Of a stretch of 64,000 nucleotides of DNA, positions 11,797 through 22,744 are shown piece by piece (within the stretch, counting starts at the first letter, position 1; the number at the start of each line of letters is the position of its first letter). This DNA is from Flammulina velutipes. Lineage: Eukaryota > Basidiomycota > Agaricomycetes > Agaricales > Physalacriaceae. The stretch lies in NCBI GenBank assembly GCA_011800155.1, contig CM022372.1:2790001-2854000 (forward strand), given 5' to 3'. The notes under the pieces were generated by a model. That model was given only the letters and a program-made list of their open reading frames with translations. It was not told the origin of the DNA and searched no databases. The position numbers and the translations under genes are program-made.

Positions 11797-12855
11797 TCAT
11801 GTCGGCGTGCGTTTGATGATCACAGGAAGGACACCTTGAGGAAACAATTGAGTTACGCATTGAATCGCTCTGGGTTACCTACCGCCCGTAGGGAGAGAAT
11901 ATCGCTCTCTGCCTATAACCTCCAAGAAAGCATTGATGATACCGCCATGTGCGGTTATGCTAATATCTGAACGCGCAGTCAGCGACCATTCAATCAAAAT
12001 AAAAGATAATTACATTCGTCGTCTCCCCATTCTCCTCCAAATACCCGATCCAGCACAGATCTAGCACGCTCCCGGTCATGCTCACGGCTCTCTCTAACAT
12101 CCGCTTCCCACAAAAGGTCTTCCTCAGTAAAGCCTTCTTCGAAGGTTAGACCATCTTCCGGATACTTGGCCGCGATCTCTGACTTGGTCCGGCGCTTGTC
12201 GCACGTGTGTATCCCATATTCCTCACGACAGTTCTCCAAGATGGTAGCGTTGGCATCCAAACCGAGCTCATTAAAGGTGAGAAGGAATGTACTGATAGCC
12301 CGCGACATCGGGCTAACAAGCTTGACAGTCGGGTATATTGATGTGGATTCGCTCAGCCACATTTCGTGCGCAGCTTGGGCTTGAGAGATACCGAGGGGAG
12401 TGAGGTCGGCGTCGGCTTGGAAAGTATTAGGACGGAGGAGGTAAGATTGAGGCGACAGACAACTCACGACCCCAAGTTATCTCGCCGTCTCCATCGAGCA
12501 AGGACCAGTAGCTGTACATCGCGTCCGATCAGCCAGTGAAGCTACATTGCCAGAAAAACACGTACTCGTCCCAAGCTTCAGTACCGTACTTGGACTCGCC
12601 AACATTGTGGAAACCTTGGCCGTGTCTACCTAAAAAGAAGAGCTTATACGACGCGTCCCCCTCCGCGTTTGTGTTGAGTTGGGAGATCTCGGTCTTCAAC
12701 GAATCCCAAGTCCAGGTATCAAGAAGGCCAAAGTGCGGAGGAACAGCTACAGGCGCGTTGACAGGGAAATCCTGTAGAAAGTAGCCTGGAACTGCCTGCA
12801 TACATTATTCTTATAGCCAAAGTCCTTCCTTATTTCATACCTCGTATTTTGACAT
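11797..12855 (-). CDS. histidine phosphatase (fungal phosphoglycerate-mutase-like)
   Basis: Six exons with short introns. Starts MSKYEAVPGYFLQ at 12855; a 45 nt intron separates the first five codons. The catalytic RHG motif is LGRHGQGFHN; further on come WDDYWSLLDGDGEITWG, LTPLGISQA, LVSPMSRAIST, and a second catalytic histidine in SITAHGGIINA. The last exon gives LPVIIKRTPT, stop 11797-11799. This layout is that of the fungal PMU1-like branch of the histidine phosphatase superfamily, cytosolic phosphohydrolases of uncertain substrate. It is not the glycolytic mutase. The last two exons were placed by continuing the frame across introns at 11953-11999 and 11836-11882 (approximate), where the frame would otherwise stop. 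Confidence 0.8.
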
Positions 12856-13018
12856 GGCGGTGGTCAAGAAGATCTCGGGCCGGAGAACCGGACGCTCTTC
12901 CTCAACCACAACAACCTTGATTTGTATCCCCACGGGCGTCGTAGTGCTGGACACTTTGTAGTTTTCTTTGTCTACTTCCCTCGCGCTGGTATTGGTCTTA
13001 CTTCATGCAGCTACTCGA
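12856..13018. promoter_or_regulatory. 163 bp divergent promoter between two histidine phosphatases
   Basis: Start codons of the two oppositely oriented phosphatase genes are 163 bp apart. No motif recognised. Confidence 0.5.
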
Positions 13019-14066
13019 ATGGCAACTTTCACATTTGTGCGTCCCCCTCTTCTATCCTCGATGACAACAATTTAGGCTTTAGCTCCTCAGATCAGACACG
13101 GAGAAACTAGGGACAACATTGTAAGTGCTACCTGAACGCTCTCACCAACACTTGTCGATCTGAATAGCAAGCAGTATGGGCGGGCTGGAAGGACTCACCA
13201 TTGTCAAATCACGGTAACGTCAGAATAATTACCATTGGTTCCACTAGACTCAACTCTATCAAATCCTAGGAATGAATGTCCGTTTTATTTCTCTCTGGCG
13301 TCAATCCTCGCGACTAAAGTCCTATCAGCAAGCTAAAGCAGTCGCAGAACACTTCTCTGCCACCCAATTCACCGCTATCCTCAGCTCAGATCTCAAACGC
13401 GCCTATACGACAGCCGAGACTATCCACGCACGCCAGAAAGACCCACGACCGCCGTTCTCTGCCTCCGAGCTCCTGCGAGAACAGCACTTTGGGACTGCCG
13501 AAGGAAAGTCTTACAAGCGCATCAGCCTTCCGTTGGATCCAGACGCCAAATTCCCTGGAGGTGAAAGCAAGAGCGATCTTCGGAGGAGAGCTGCACGCGT
13601 TGTAGATGAGCTCTTACTACCCTACGTGCTATCTGACGACAAGGAGGAAGAGGTCACAATCGCTGTGGTTAGCCATGGGCTCCTCATCAATGAGATGATA
13701 GCTGCATTGTTCGCTCGAGGGGTGTCCGAGCAGACTGATGGGGAGATGCGGCGAAAGGGCTTGCGAAATACAGCTTGGGCAAGTATGTCAGTTGTAAGCG
13801 CGTCGTTGAACTCTCTATGTACCGTCATGATAATCTAACCCATGCCAAATTAGACCCCAACATCGGATGGAACAACTCAAAGGGTCCGCCTTACTGAATT
13901 CAATTGTCACCCGCATCTGGATAAAGTGGTATGTCGTCGTTTGTCGACGAAGATTTGGAGGCCTGATCATGATCGTTGCCTACAGGTTCGCCAAAAGGGA
14001 GGTATTGGAAGCATCTCACACGATTCAAAGCAGAAGGACATCCGTGCTTTTTTCGCAAAGGGATGA
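13019..14066 (+). CDS. histidine phosphatase (cofactor-independent GpmB/TIGAR-like)
   Basis: Seven exons. Spliced start is MATFTFIRHGETRDN: exon 1 13019-13036, intron 13037-13090, exon 2 from 13091. RHGE is the catalytic signature. Next come AVWAGWKDSPLSNHGMNQAKAVAEHF across introns at 13121-13167, 13214-13269 and 13278-13328, then ILSSDLKRAYTTAE, LREQHFGTAEGKSY, FPGGES and the second histidine in VAVVSHGLLINEM. The C-terminal exons (after introns starting near 13797 and 13928) give a tail with KQKDIRAFFAKG, stop 14064-14066. The tail's KQKDIRAFF resembles a PCNA-interacting box (Q-x-x-I-x-x-F-F), but this is inference. It is a distinct subfamily from the gene next door, so the pair is not a recent duplication. 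Confidence 0.8.
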
Positions 14067-14492
14067 CTAGCTGGGACCCAATGATTGGCTCCTCAGATTG
14101 AGTGTCTATTCCAACCGTATTCTTTCGCCTTCGTGTGCGTTGTGAGAGTCACCGGGTTTCCAGTGGGTTCGATAGAATTATGCACGTAGCTCCCGGGCTG
14201 CCTTACCATGCCCCGCAACGTTCTCTTGGGGAATAGGACCTTCGATATGAACATATCACAATACATCGTAGAGCTCCACCTCAACGAAGTATTACGCCAC
14301 ACTTCAGGTCTGCACATCGGGGCACTTATCTTGATAGAAAGGGAAAAGACTAATTTAAATACACTATCTGGATTGTCCATGTCCAGTACCGCAGACCGAA
14401 TACAGTGTAAGGTAAAGATCAGTAAGCGCCCGCACAGCAGACTATATTGAGAGCGACGAGAGCAAATAAAGGTGAGGGAAGGTCGATAAATA
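14067..14492. other. intergenic between convergent genes
   Basis: 3' flanks of the GpmB-like and aspartic protease genes, which converge here. No supported gene. AT-rich towards 14480, suitable for polyadenylation of the protease transcript. Confidence 0.5.
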
Positions 14493-16561
14493 TTAATATG
14501 CTTTATATCCTCCGTGTTGCTGCTGCTGCTGTTGGTAATGGTCATGCCCGTAGGGACTGTGACTATTGTCTACGAATGGGTTGGGTGATTCCGCGTATTG
14601 CGCTTGGGCATACTGGTTGTGACCGTACTGCTGCTGCTGCTGCTGATGCCCGTAATGGGAGCTCTGGTCACTCCCGAGGTCCTGTCCGTAGGGTGACCCA
14701 TCATGCCCGTATTGCGGGTGCGGGTCGCGCCCAAACTGATCTTGTCCGTACTGCTCCTTCGCATACGGAGAGTCCGAATCGCTGGTATGTTGACTACGCG
14801 CCAATGACACCGTGCTTGCATTTCCGTCTCGATGGTCCTGCATTGGCAAGTACGACGTTGGTCGCTCCTTTCCAAAGAGGCCCTTCTGCTTCTGACCCTT
14901 CTGCCCCTTCTTGTCGCGCCGACAACAGCACCTCCAGATAATCAAGCCAATGATGATGATGACAGCGGCGAGACATCCAACCAGGATGTATGGCCATCGA
15001 CTGAGAACCATCTCCTGGTACTTTTTCTTCTTTTCTTCGTCAGAGACAGGCGAATGTTGCATGTCTTCCGTGGAGAGAAGCGCCCACTTGGCGTCACCTG
15101 TGGTATCGGTACCACCGAGTCGGACGGTAATGAAATCTTGGCTGGCTTGTTTGACGTCGGTAAGAGGGAGCAGTTGGATGTAGGGGTCACTGGTGTCGTC
15201 CTTGTCGTTAGCCCAGCTACCAAAGTCGAGGAGGGTATAGGCATTGCGGACTGAAAGGCAAAATCAGCGAAATGAAAACCTTGAACCCAGCGTCTGCCTG
15301 CTTACGGAAGTTCATGCCCATGATCATATCATAATTTCCTAGCAGACTGAAGGCGGAGGTAATGGGCTGGAAGGATCCTATGCATGCCCGCTGACCTGCA
15401 GAGTTCTTGGTATTGAAATTATCGTCAACGGTGTCTAGGGGATGCACGGGATAGGATATGCCACCAAAGTTAAAGGTGATGTTCAGCATTTGACCGCATG
15501 GCACAGTCCACCACTCGTTCTTCGCATCGTACTCGGCGCCCTGAACACGACCGTAGATGGCGTCGGAGAGCTCTCGTGGTACTTGGGTGAAGGTGAAGCC
15601 AGAATCGAAGACCGAAACGAGTTGACCATCAGGAGCCTTGGGCACGATGGATTTGACGTTTATGATCTCGCCGTCCGGGCCAATGACTCCGTTGTCCTTG
15701 TCGGTAAGGCCCTGCCAATGCTGTTCAGACTGAAGGAGCCTGTGGACCTCTTCGACGTCGATTTTGGGCATGGTAGTGATTTTTTCAAAACCGGGGACGA
15801 TCTCTGAAATGGTCATTTGGCCAGTAAATGTCTGGGAGGGGTCTGCGTCGCGATCGAGGAGAAAGGTGATAAAGTTTGATGTAGATGTTTTCTGGTTGAA
15901 GACGTTGGCGAGCAGGGAGTTGGCAGAGTCGTTATCAATCTCGTCGAAGATGCGGCTGCCCTCGTTAGGGCCAAGGCCAAGAAGTCCATCGTATCCTTGG
16001 GTGTGGATGTCGGTGGAAAATGAGCTTGTGTCCGTTACAAGGACTATGCAATCGTGTCAATTGGATAGAGAAAGGTAGACAGTAGCCACGTACGGAAAGC
16101 CTGCGCGTCGATGGCATAGTCGTAGAACTGGACCTTGGCAGAATGAATATTGCCTAGTTGCCATGAGATTATGAGTGTTGGATAGAGAAGGGTAACGTAC
16201 CTGTGGCTGAGCCTATAGCATAGCTTAGCTTCAAGGACTCTCCCAGATCCTTGGTCTCTGGAACTTTGTCTGGAAAGTTAACCCATAGATCAGAGCTGAA
16301 GCTTGCGGTCAGTTGTGGCCTACGATAGCCGTGCAGGACTCACCTGCCGGTGTCCAGCAGCAGAGCGACCTCTTGGCCGCCAATAGTTACATTCGAAAAG
16401 TACTGCGCATTCCCAAAGTTGCCGACTGGTATCGTTGTGTTTTCGCGCGGACTGAGCCTCCGGGGTACATTCGTCGTTCGTATCTGGACTGGCAGATGGA
16501 CGGCATAGACGCAAGAGTCGAATAGAGTTAAAAGTAAAGAAAGTGGGATTAATGAATGCAT
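14493..16561 (-). CDS. A1 aspartic protease with C-terminal TM and glutamine-rich tail
   Basis: Pepsin-family endopeptidase, about 560 aa in several exons. Signal peptide MHSLIPLSLLLTLFDSCVYA, start 16561. The first active-site Asp is in LLLDTGS, completed across an intron (16299-16342), followed by FSSDLWVN. The second is in VFDSGFTFTQVP. FNFGGISYPVHP and LLGNYDMIMGMNF are typical of the C-terminal lobe. After the protease domain comes a membrane segment (YILVGCLAAVIIIIGLIIW), a basic stop-transfer cluster (CCCRRDKKGQK) and a cytosolic tail with repeated QYG/HYG/PYG units and several polyglutamine runs encoded by CAG repeats (14515-14650). It is therefore probably bound to the plasma membrane or an endomembrane with the protease outside. 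Paralogue of the divergent neighbour. Confidence 0.85.
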
Positions 16562-17103
16562 GGCGTTGAAGCAAAGAGGAAGGAGGATGGTGGTGGTCGG
16601 TGGATGAGCTTGGCCTGGACCCCTGACCAAGCTCGTTCGCTCGCTGGTTACGCGTGGGTGAAACGGAGCGAATATCCGTGCGAGGTGAATATTCAGCAAA
16701 TGTGCGCCACACAGCTGTATTCGACAATTCGGCGGTTGCGCACTGTACTGTGGCGTAGATACAATCTTCAACGCGCAGAATCGCAAGTAGAACGGGAAAT
16801 GCTGGAGATCCAAAACGCTGATCCGGCGATCAAGCACAGCCACCACGGCACAACGCCACATGTCTGTTGGGCCTTAAACCTTGCATGATGTTCTTGCATT
16901 CATCCTTCGAGTATCTCTTTTCGCAATCGACGTACACCAGCTCTTCTGCTCTGCCTTTGCCTTGGGAAAATGTACAGTTACTGGCTATCGCGCCGGCGCT
17001 CCATGAATCAGGGCCATTTCAATATGTTTGAGCAGGAACCGGGCGGTGACATTGACACCCATCGCTATTTTAAACCTGGCGCCTACCTTGTCTCTGTACT
17101 TCC
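16562..17103. promoter_or_regulatory. divergent promoter between two aspartic proteases
   Basis: 542 bp between the two start codons, containing a TGCGCCAC site at 16703-16710 and CACTGTACTGTGG at 16740. The shared position suggests joint control of the pair; this is inferred from layout only. Confidence 0.5.
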
Positions 17104-19169
17104 ATGTTATATGTTCTTCTGCTAGCGATCGCAGTGCTAGCAGAAGACTCCCTCGGCCTGCGCATTGGTGTACAGGGAGTTCGTCGCCAGACGGCCTCTT
17201 TACCCCGGCGCGAGTTCGATCCAACTGCACCTTTGAGAAACTCTGGCGATATCAGCTACTATGCTAGCATTGTACTAGGACAACAATTCTTCTCAGTTCT
17301 TGTTGACACTGGAAGGTATGGATCATCCTACGCGCAAAAAATTGTCCTCATTGCTCTCCAGTTCCGATCTTTGGGTATGCGGTAGCGTTTCCGGGTCTCA
17401 AGATGCAGGAGCATTTTCGGGTGCGAATTACGTTGACGGCTCTGTCAATGGTAGGTCTTTATTGAGACTTATCGGATATTGATCTTGACAATGACCAAGG
17501 TTCAATACAATTGGCGGACTTGTCATTTTCTGGTTATTCCATATCTAATCAGGCATTTAGTACGTTTCCTTCCGGTCAACGCTCGTCTTCTCATTTCGCG
17601 TCTAGTACTTCTCGATCCCGATAACAAACATAATCCTGGATCCGGCTTACTGGGACTGGGACCGCACATTGGCTCAAGAATCTATCAAACACTACAGTCA
17701 GACATTGGCTATCCAGTAATAGACCGTATATTCCAACAAAACACATCTACGCCGAACTACATTACCATGCTCTTAGGGCGACAACAAGGTACACCTACCG
17801 TTATCACATCCGCCCATGATTGTCATTATGTCTAGACCCAACGAGCAAGATTTCTGGCACGATCACCATCGGGGAAATATATGACGGCTACGATACCGTT
17901 CAGGAGCAGCCCAAACTCGAAGTAGCCGCTGCGTCTATGACTGGAGCCGAAGACCACCACTTCCAGATTTTCATGGACGAAAACGGACTAATAGGACCGG
18001 ATGGACGTCCAATTCCCATTCGAACGCATGTCGCTGAAGCCACCCAAAATTCTCACGCCATCGCTGTCGTCGATTCTGGATTCTCGTTGACCCAACTCCC
18101 TCGGTACGTTCACTGTCTCCTTCCTCACCTTCTCCAAGTTCACATTTCTTCAAGGACCGTGGCCGACGCAATATACAGTCGTTTCGAGGGTGCAGAGTTT
18201 CGCCATGTAAACGGGGTGGGCGAGACGTGGATCGTACCGTGCTCTCAGGAGGTCAACATCTCGTTCAATTTCGGAGGTCAAAACTATCCTATACATCCCA
18301 TGGACGCGACATTGTACGTTCTCAGACATTGCCCTCGGATTATTGCTGACCTCGCCCCAGGGACCCTGGGCTATTGGGTATCCATGACCTGACGAACGCT
18401 AAAGGGCAAGCCTACTGTGTTGGAATGGTATGTGGACGTCTAGTCTCTCAAACCGAGTCTGATCTTTGGACGACGTAGTTTCAGCCTATCACTTTTGACT
18501 TGGGGAATGACCCGACCTTCGACATCATCCTCGGGATGTCATTTTGTAAGTGTCGACAGTTACTACAACAACTCGTCCATTCATAAACACGCTCAGTACG
18601 AAACACCTACGCTCTCTTCAACTATGGAACCTTCAATGCCGGTGGCTCCAATGATCCCTACGTCCAATTTCTGTCTATAACAGATCGCGCTGAAGGTAAT
18701 GAGCCAATCACATCTCTCAACTCAACTCAAACAATCTACTCTTTCAGCTCACTTAGATTTCGTCAACGTACGTCTGGACGGCAGCGATTCCACGGGAAAC
18801 CAGACGCTCAATGACGTGCCGAGTCCAAACAATTCGCGTCGAAAAAGCCTCATATACGGACTTTCCATAGGCCTCCCGCTTTTGGCATTTATCGCCCTGG
18901 GCCTCACAGTCTACCTTTATCGTAGACATCGTCGAAAGATAAGCTCGGATCGCCAACTAGGACCACAGTATCGTCCCCTCCCATCTCCCCTCATATTCCT
19001 ACCAGACATGTCACACCTTCCGCTTCTGCGTTCATACTACGTGGCGAACACCGCCGACTCGATGCGTTTGAGTCTTCCCCCGCGCGAAGATTTCTCGCCT
19101 GCTAGTCTATATAGCCCGCCGGCCTCCCCAGGTCCAAGCATTATCGGACCACCACATCTCACACCATAG
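17104..19169 (+). CDS. A1 aspartic protease with C-terminal TM segment
   Basis: Second pepsin-family protease, divergent from the first. Signal peptide MLYVLLLAIAVLAEDSLGL. The first catalytic Asp is in VLVDTGR/S, split by an intron near 17315, followed by SSDLWVCGS; the second is in VVDSGFSLTQLP. Shared features with the neighbour include GLLGLGPHIGSRI, NGLIGPDGRPI, IYSRFEGAEF, NISFNFGGQNYPIHPMD, and a single membrane span (LIYGLSIGLPLLAFIALGLTVYLY) with a basic RRHRRK stop-transfer. The tail is Pro/Ser-rich and lacks the polyglutamine of the paralogue. At least seven introns; the last exon runs from about 18748 to the stop at 19167-19169. Substrates unknown. Confidence 0.85.
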
Positions 19170-19300
19170 CTTGTTTATCTTACTTTACATCTACTGCATG
19201 GACTATATACATCTCATCTCACTTGTACATTAAGTAGCACATTATTTCCATTGACCTAGAGTACAAATAGAATTTCTCTTTATCGTGAGGTGTGTTGGTA

Positions 19301-20207
19301 CTAGGCACTAAGTTGAGAAGAACCTTTCCCACGCTTTTCCAGTTCCTTTATTAGTTTCTCGACAGTAAATTCCTCCCTGATTTCGGCCTTCAACTTACGA
19401 TCAAATTTGTTCATTTTCTCTTGATATATCTCTTGATTCCCCTCCTGCTTATACCTTCCGACGTCAATGACCCCGGCCGCTTCTTGTTTTCCATGTACGG
19501 GAGGAGCCCAGTCTACGGGTATGATAGATGTGAGGTTCTTGTCGACAAAGATATTAGCCATATGGAAATCATAGTAGCTTTCAGACAGACTGGTGAGATT
19601 GAAGTCACAAGGATAAAATAGGCTGACATACAGGAGGTTGTGTTCATTTGCTATCCTCTTTAGTCCTCCACCCACCAATTGCCGCACTTTATATAGGGCA
19701 TCGTGTGCGTCCATCTCTGAGTCCTCGATGTACCACTTGTAAATCGGCTTGAATGGCGGGTCCCTTCTCTCCAGGTCCTCGACAACGAGGTAATATAATC
19801 CGGTGTATGGATCACTGGGTTCTGCGTGCAAGAGCAGCTTCACCTAATGACATGTCACTTGACTACACAGGTGTGGTGGTGACAATACCAACCTTTTCCA
19901 TATACTGTGCTTCTAGAAGAGTAGCACCTTCTTTGTATTTCACGACCTTCAATATACCGAGAGTTGTCCTCTCGTCGTGATGGAACGGTTCCTCTATTCG
20001 GTAGGCCTTTGAGAATCTGCCCTGATCAGCAGGATCAAGGAGTCGGAGTGTATATTGCTTTTTGTTGAGTTTTACAGATTTTTGGGTTGGTATATCCAAT
20101 CTATGAAATAATAGGATTAGTTGTTGGATGTTTGCAGTGATCAGCCGCGTACTGTGCATATGCAGTGTAGAAGAAAAGAAACACAAAGAGGAAAGAGGTA
20201 GGAATCA
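19301..20207 (-). CDS. secreted kinase-fold (APH-like) protein, copy 1
   Basis: Four exons, about 265 aa. Exon 1 is a pure signal peptide (MIPTSFLFVFLFFYTAYAQ) joined by a phase-2 intron to LDIPTQKSVKLNKKQY. The N-lobe has ADQGRFSKAYRI (loop) and LGILKVVKY with the lysine expected for nucleotide binding. A hinge follows (LYYLVVEDLERRDPPF), then SESYYDFHMANIFVD and SIIPVDW. These two blocks match the catalytic loop (HGDxHxxN) and the Mg-binding IDW of aminoglycoside-phosphotransferase-type kinases, with HGD changed to YYD. So the fold and the key D, N and D residues are visible, yet the protein carries an export signal. Substrate unknown, family not named to me. Two more copies lie in the window. 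A GTGGCGCA site is 123 bp upstream. Confidence 0.7.
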
Positions 20208-21304
20208 TTGAGAATTGTTGAGGCTAGCTTGGTAAGTCGTTTAGTAGAGGTTATGCGGTATTTAAGCGTAAATATCTAATTGCATTGCTTGTATGGTATC
20301 ACACAGCTGGCAGTCGAGCTGATAGCATTGTGGCGCATTTACTGTACCGCAAGCTGGAACAGCCCATATTCCTGAAAGTCCGGCAGACCACTTGGTCGCT
20401 TGACTCGCCTGGTGTATGTTTCGGTCCCAAAATGCAGTCACACGTCGCCACACACGCCGCACCGTTTATTAATGTTTCTTTGGTTCAGCTTTCTGAAACG
20501 AAACACCTAATAATCCAGTCCATAGTTACCGTTGCATCCCTACTGTCATTGCTTTCGACCACCATCGCTCTGGGCCGTCGTGTTACCATTTCTTCCAGCT
20601 GGAGACTTCTCCAACTCTTTTCTATGCCTTCAACGACGACTAGGCTGGGCTAGCTTTCTACTCCTCATCCTCTCTGCCCCCGAACTTCGCCCACTTGCAG
20701 TGCCTCTCTCACACCTCGCTCTGCGAGCTCGCCATCCTACAGTTCGCTCATGAGAGGCCATTTTATCTCACATCTTACTGGACTGTCCTCATTGTGGCGC
20801 TGGAAAGGTTGCCAACACTCTTCTAAATATGCCGGCACTCCACCCTCACAATCCTACCATACTCCTCACTGCTTCTCTTCGGATTGTATACTCTCCGCGT
20901 TCCATCATTTCTGTGGCGGTCAGCCAATTGGATCGCATTCTTTGCAACATACCTGTTTGGCAGGCGAGGTACAGTGTTGATGCCTCCTACGGGTCTACTG
21001 GGTGGCGATCATTTGAAGTTTTGAACGAATAGAGGAGCGTTAGGAGCGGTTGACCTCTGTTGAATACTAAGTACCATCTACATATCTGGGGGATTCTTGT
21101 CGGGAATTCCCACGGTCGTTTGACTGCATGCCGAGGAAAGAGAGCGTTAATACTCTCTCTATATACACCACTTATATGACCATAAAATTTGAACAGAATC
21201 AAGCTCCCTCTGCCGCAGCCTCCGCCTCTTCGGCCAAAACCAAAGCTTCATCTTGTCTAATCGAAGTAAAAACTCAGTAACTTTAAGGTACAAAGATCTC
21301 GAAC
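20208..21304. other. 1.1 kb intergenic region
   Basis: Promoter of kinase-like copy 1 at the left; no supported gene in the rest. Frames of 60-120 codons on the plus strand (20285-21032) lack family resemblance or a splicing pattern. Confidence 0.4.
20330..20337 (+). promoter_or_regulatory. GTGGCGCA motif upstream of kinase-like copy 1
   Basis: Exact 8-mer 123 bp upstream of the start codon at 20207. One of twelve exact copies I found in the window. Confidence 0.3.
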
Positions 21305-22108
21305 TCACTCCCTTAATTCCAAACGATGCTTATTCAGTTCCATCTTCAATTTTGTGGCATTGTATCTCGTCCGGATTCGCCTCTTCAGCTCCTCGTTGAA
21401 CTCCGTTGTCTTGGCATCATATTCTCCAGTACTTTTCGATAGTAGATTTTCGACGACACCATCAAAGTTATCTGTTTGTGGGCCCCAATCTATAGGTACA
21501 GCCAGTTTCAGTTCCTTGTCCACGAACACATTGTTCATGTGGTAATCGTAGTAGCTTTCAGACGCGTTGGTGAGGGCGAAAACACAGGATAAATTAGGCT
21601 GACGTACAGTAGTCCATCTCTATGCGCTATCTCGCGTAGTTGGTTTCCCACGGCTCGTCGAACGTCTCTTAGGGCTTTTGCTAGATCCATATCCTTGTCC
21701 ATCTCGTACCATTCATAAAAAGGCCTGTATGGCGGGATGTTTTTCTCCATGTCGCGGACAACGATGTAATCTGCTTCAGGGATTGCCTCGCTGTGTCGTT
21801 CGGAGTGTAACAGTAGTCCATGCTAACACCATGTCAGATTTTGGCCATGGATCGCATTGGATAAAAAACCAACCTTCTTTAAATACTTTACTTCTAGCGC
21901 ATTGTCTACCTGATTTTCACGGGTGCCGTTTGGAACAACTTTCAATATAGCGCCCATGCCGTTGAATTGCCCAACTATTTCATAGGTATCGGAGAAGCTT
22001 CCCTGGTCACTGGATGAAAGGAGTTTGACTTCATACTCTTTTCCTTGGAGTTTTACAGACTTCAACTCCTTAAATTTCATTGGATTTCCAAGCAAGGTGT
22101 TTGCAGGA
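21305..22108 (-). pseudogene. secreted kinase-fold protein copy 2, exons 2-4 (gene split by transposons)
   Basis: Exons 2-4 of a close paralogue of copy 1. Exon 2 starts at 22108 right after an acceptor AG (22109-22110). It reads PANTLLGNPMKFKELKSVKL, then SDQGSFSDTYEI and GAILKVVPNG. A phase-0 intron follows KYLKK, as in copy 1, leading to HGLLLHSE, DYIVVRDMEKNIPPYRPFYEW and the catalytic block SESYYDYHMNNVFVD plus VPIDW. Stop 21305-21307. No stop or frameshift is seen in these exons, but the signal-peptide exon lies 20.5 kb away at 42606-42664, beyond a gypsy element carrying a KDZ element. Expression would need a 20,497 nt intron to be spliced, unlikely in a fungus. Insertion left only CCGC before the acceptor AG. 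Confidence 0.85.
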
Positions 22109-22110
22109 CT

Positions 22111-22114
22111 GCGG
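22111..22114. repeat. target-site duplication of gypsy element, left
   Basis: GCGG directly before the 5' LTR, repeated directly after the 3' LTR at 42553-42556. Four bases is within the 4-6 bp range of LTR elements. Confidence 0.75.
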
Positions 22115-22478
22115 TGTAGATGATCAAGTCCGCTTACGCGCACAGATTAGATGACATTATCGGACCGGTTCTAGACTCGTGTTCTTCCTTTATTCTAACG
22201 CCACCTACGTAGTTGTCTTTGTAGTGTTACGCGCCCATATCCCGCTTCTTTGTACTGTACTGCGCATTAGCGCCCATCTCCCTAGTTCTTTGTAGTCTAC
22301 TGCTCAGCCTGCTCTCCATTATTCTTACGCTTATGGTACTCTTTCATAGTTACTTGTATTTATAGTAGGTTGTCGTACTCTACCGTAGCATAGCTCCCTC
22401 GTATCTATCAGATTCTGCCTCCGTCGTCCGTCTGTCAGTCCGAGTCCGTGCGAAGCAAGAGCCTTCGTCGTACTCACA
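22115..22478 (+). repeat. 5' LTR of gypsy element
   Basis: 364 bp, TG...CA ends (TGTAGATG...GTACTCACA). Compared by eye with the copy at 42189-42552, only one difference was found: C at 22308 versus T at 42382 (LTR position 194). The matching ends, lengths and flanking duplication show that it is the 5' partner of that LTR, not a solo LTR, although 13 kb of unrelated DNA now follows it. Confidence 0.95.
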
Positions 22479-22530
22479 TCTGGAGCCCACCGCATCGAAA
22501 TTTCGCAAGCCTTCAGTTCCGCCCGCCGTA

Positions 22531-22538
22531 ATCATCTC
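22531..22538. repeat. 8 bp target-site duplication of KDZ element, left
   Basis: ATCATCTC, repeated at 35984-35991. In both places it falls in the same codon phase of the gag frame (ATC ATC TCG on the right; GTA ATC ATC on the left), so deleting the insert and one copy rejoins gag. Confidence 0.85.
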
Positions 22539-22565
22539 AGGCCACACTGTAATATTATCCAAAAA

Positions 22566-22672
22566 GCAGTGGTTGGTCCCAGTGAGGCCTTTTGCAAACA
22601 AACTGGATATAAACACTCAAATCCCGTGCCCTGGCATATGCCAAATGCTTTAATCCTCCTTTATTAACCACT
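22566..22672 (+). repeat. left-end palindromic iterons of KDZ element
   Basis: Four degenerate palindromes: GTGGTTGGTCCCAG (22569), CTGGATATAAACACT (22603), TGGCATATGCCA (22632-22643, perfect) and TTATTAACCACT (about 22661). Their centres are about 28-34 bp apart, and the first is about 37 bp from the element end. They resemble the right-end set and are the natural candidates for transposase binding sites. Confidence 0.6.
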
Positions 22673-22744
22673 CGTCATTAACTACCACAAATCCATTAAT
22701 CCATAATCCATAATAACCGTTAAGACCGGGCGTTGCCGGTCAAC

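Noticed and set aside
22115..22478. Solo LTR inserted near kinase-like copy 2
   Set aside because: The 4 bp flanks match those outside the 3' LTR at 42552, the two LTRs are the same length and nearly identical, and the gag leader continues to the right, so it is the 5' LTR of the same element.
22380..22616. Minus-strand frame of 78 codons over the LTR border
   Set aside because: It spans LTR, gag leader and KDZ end, so it is an accidental frame opposite gag.
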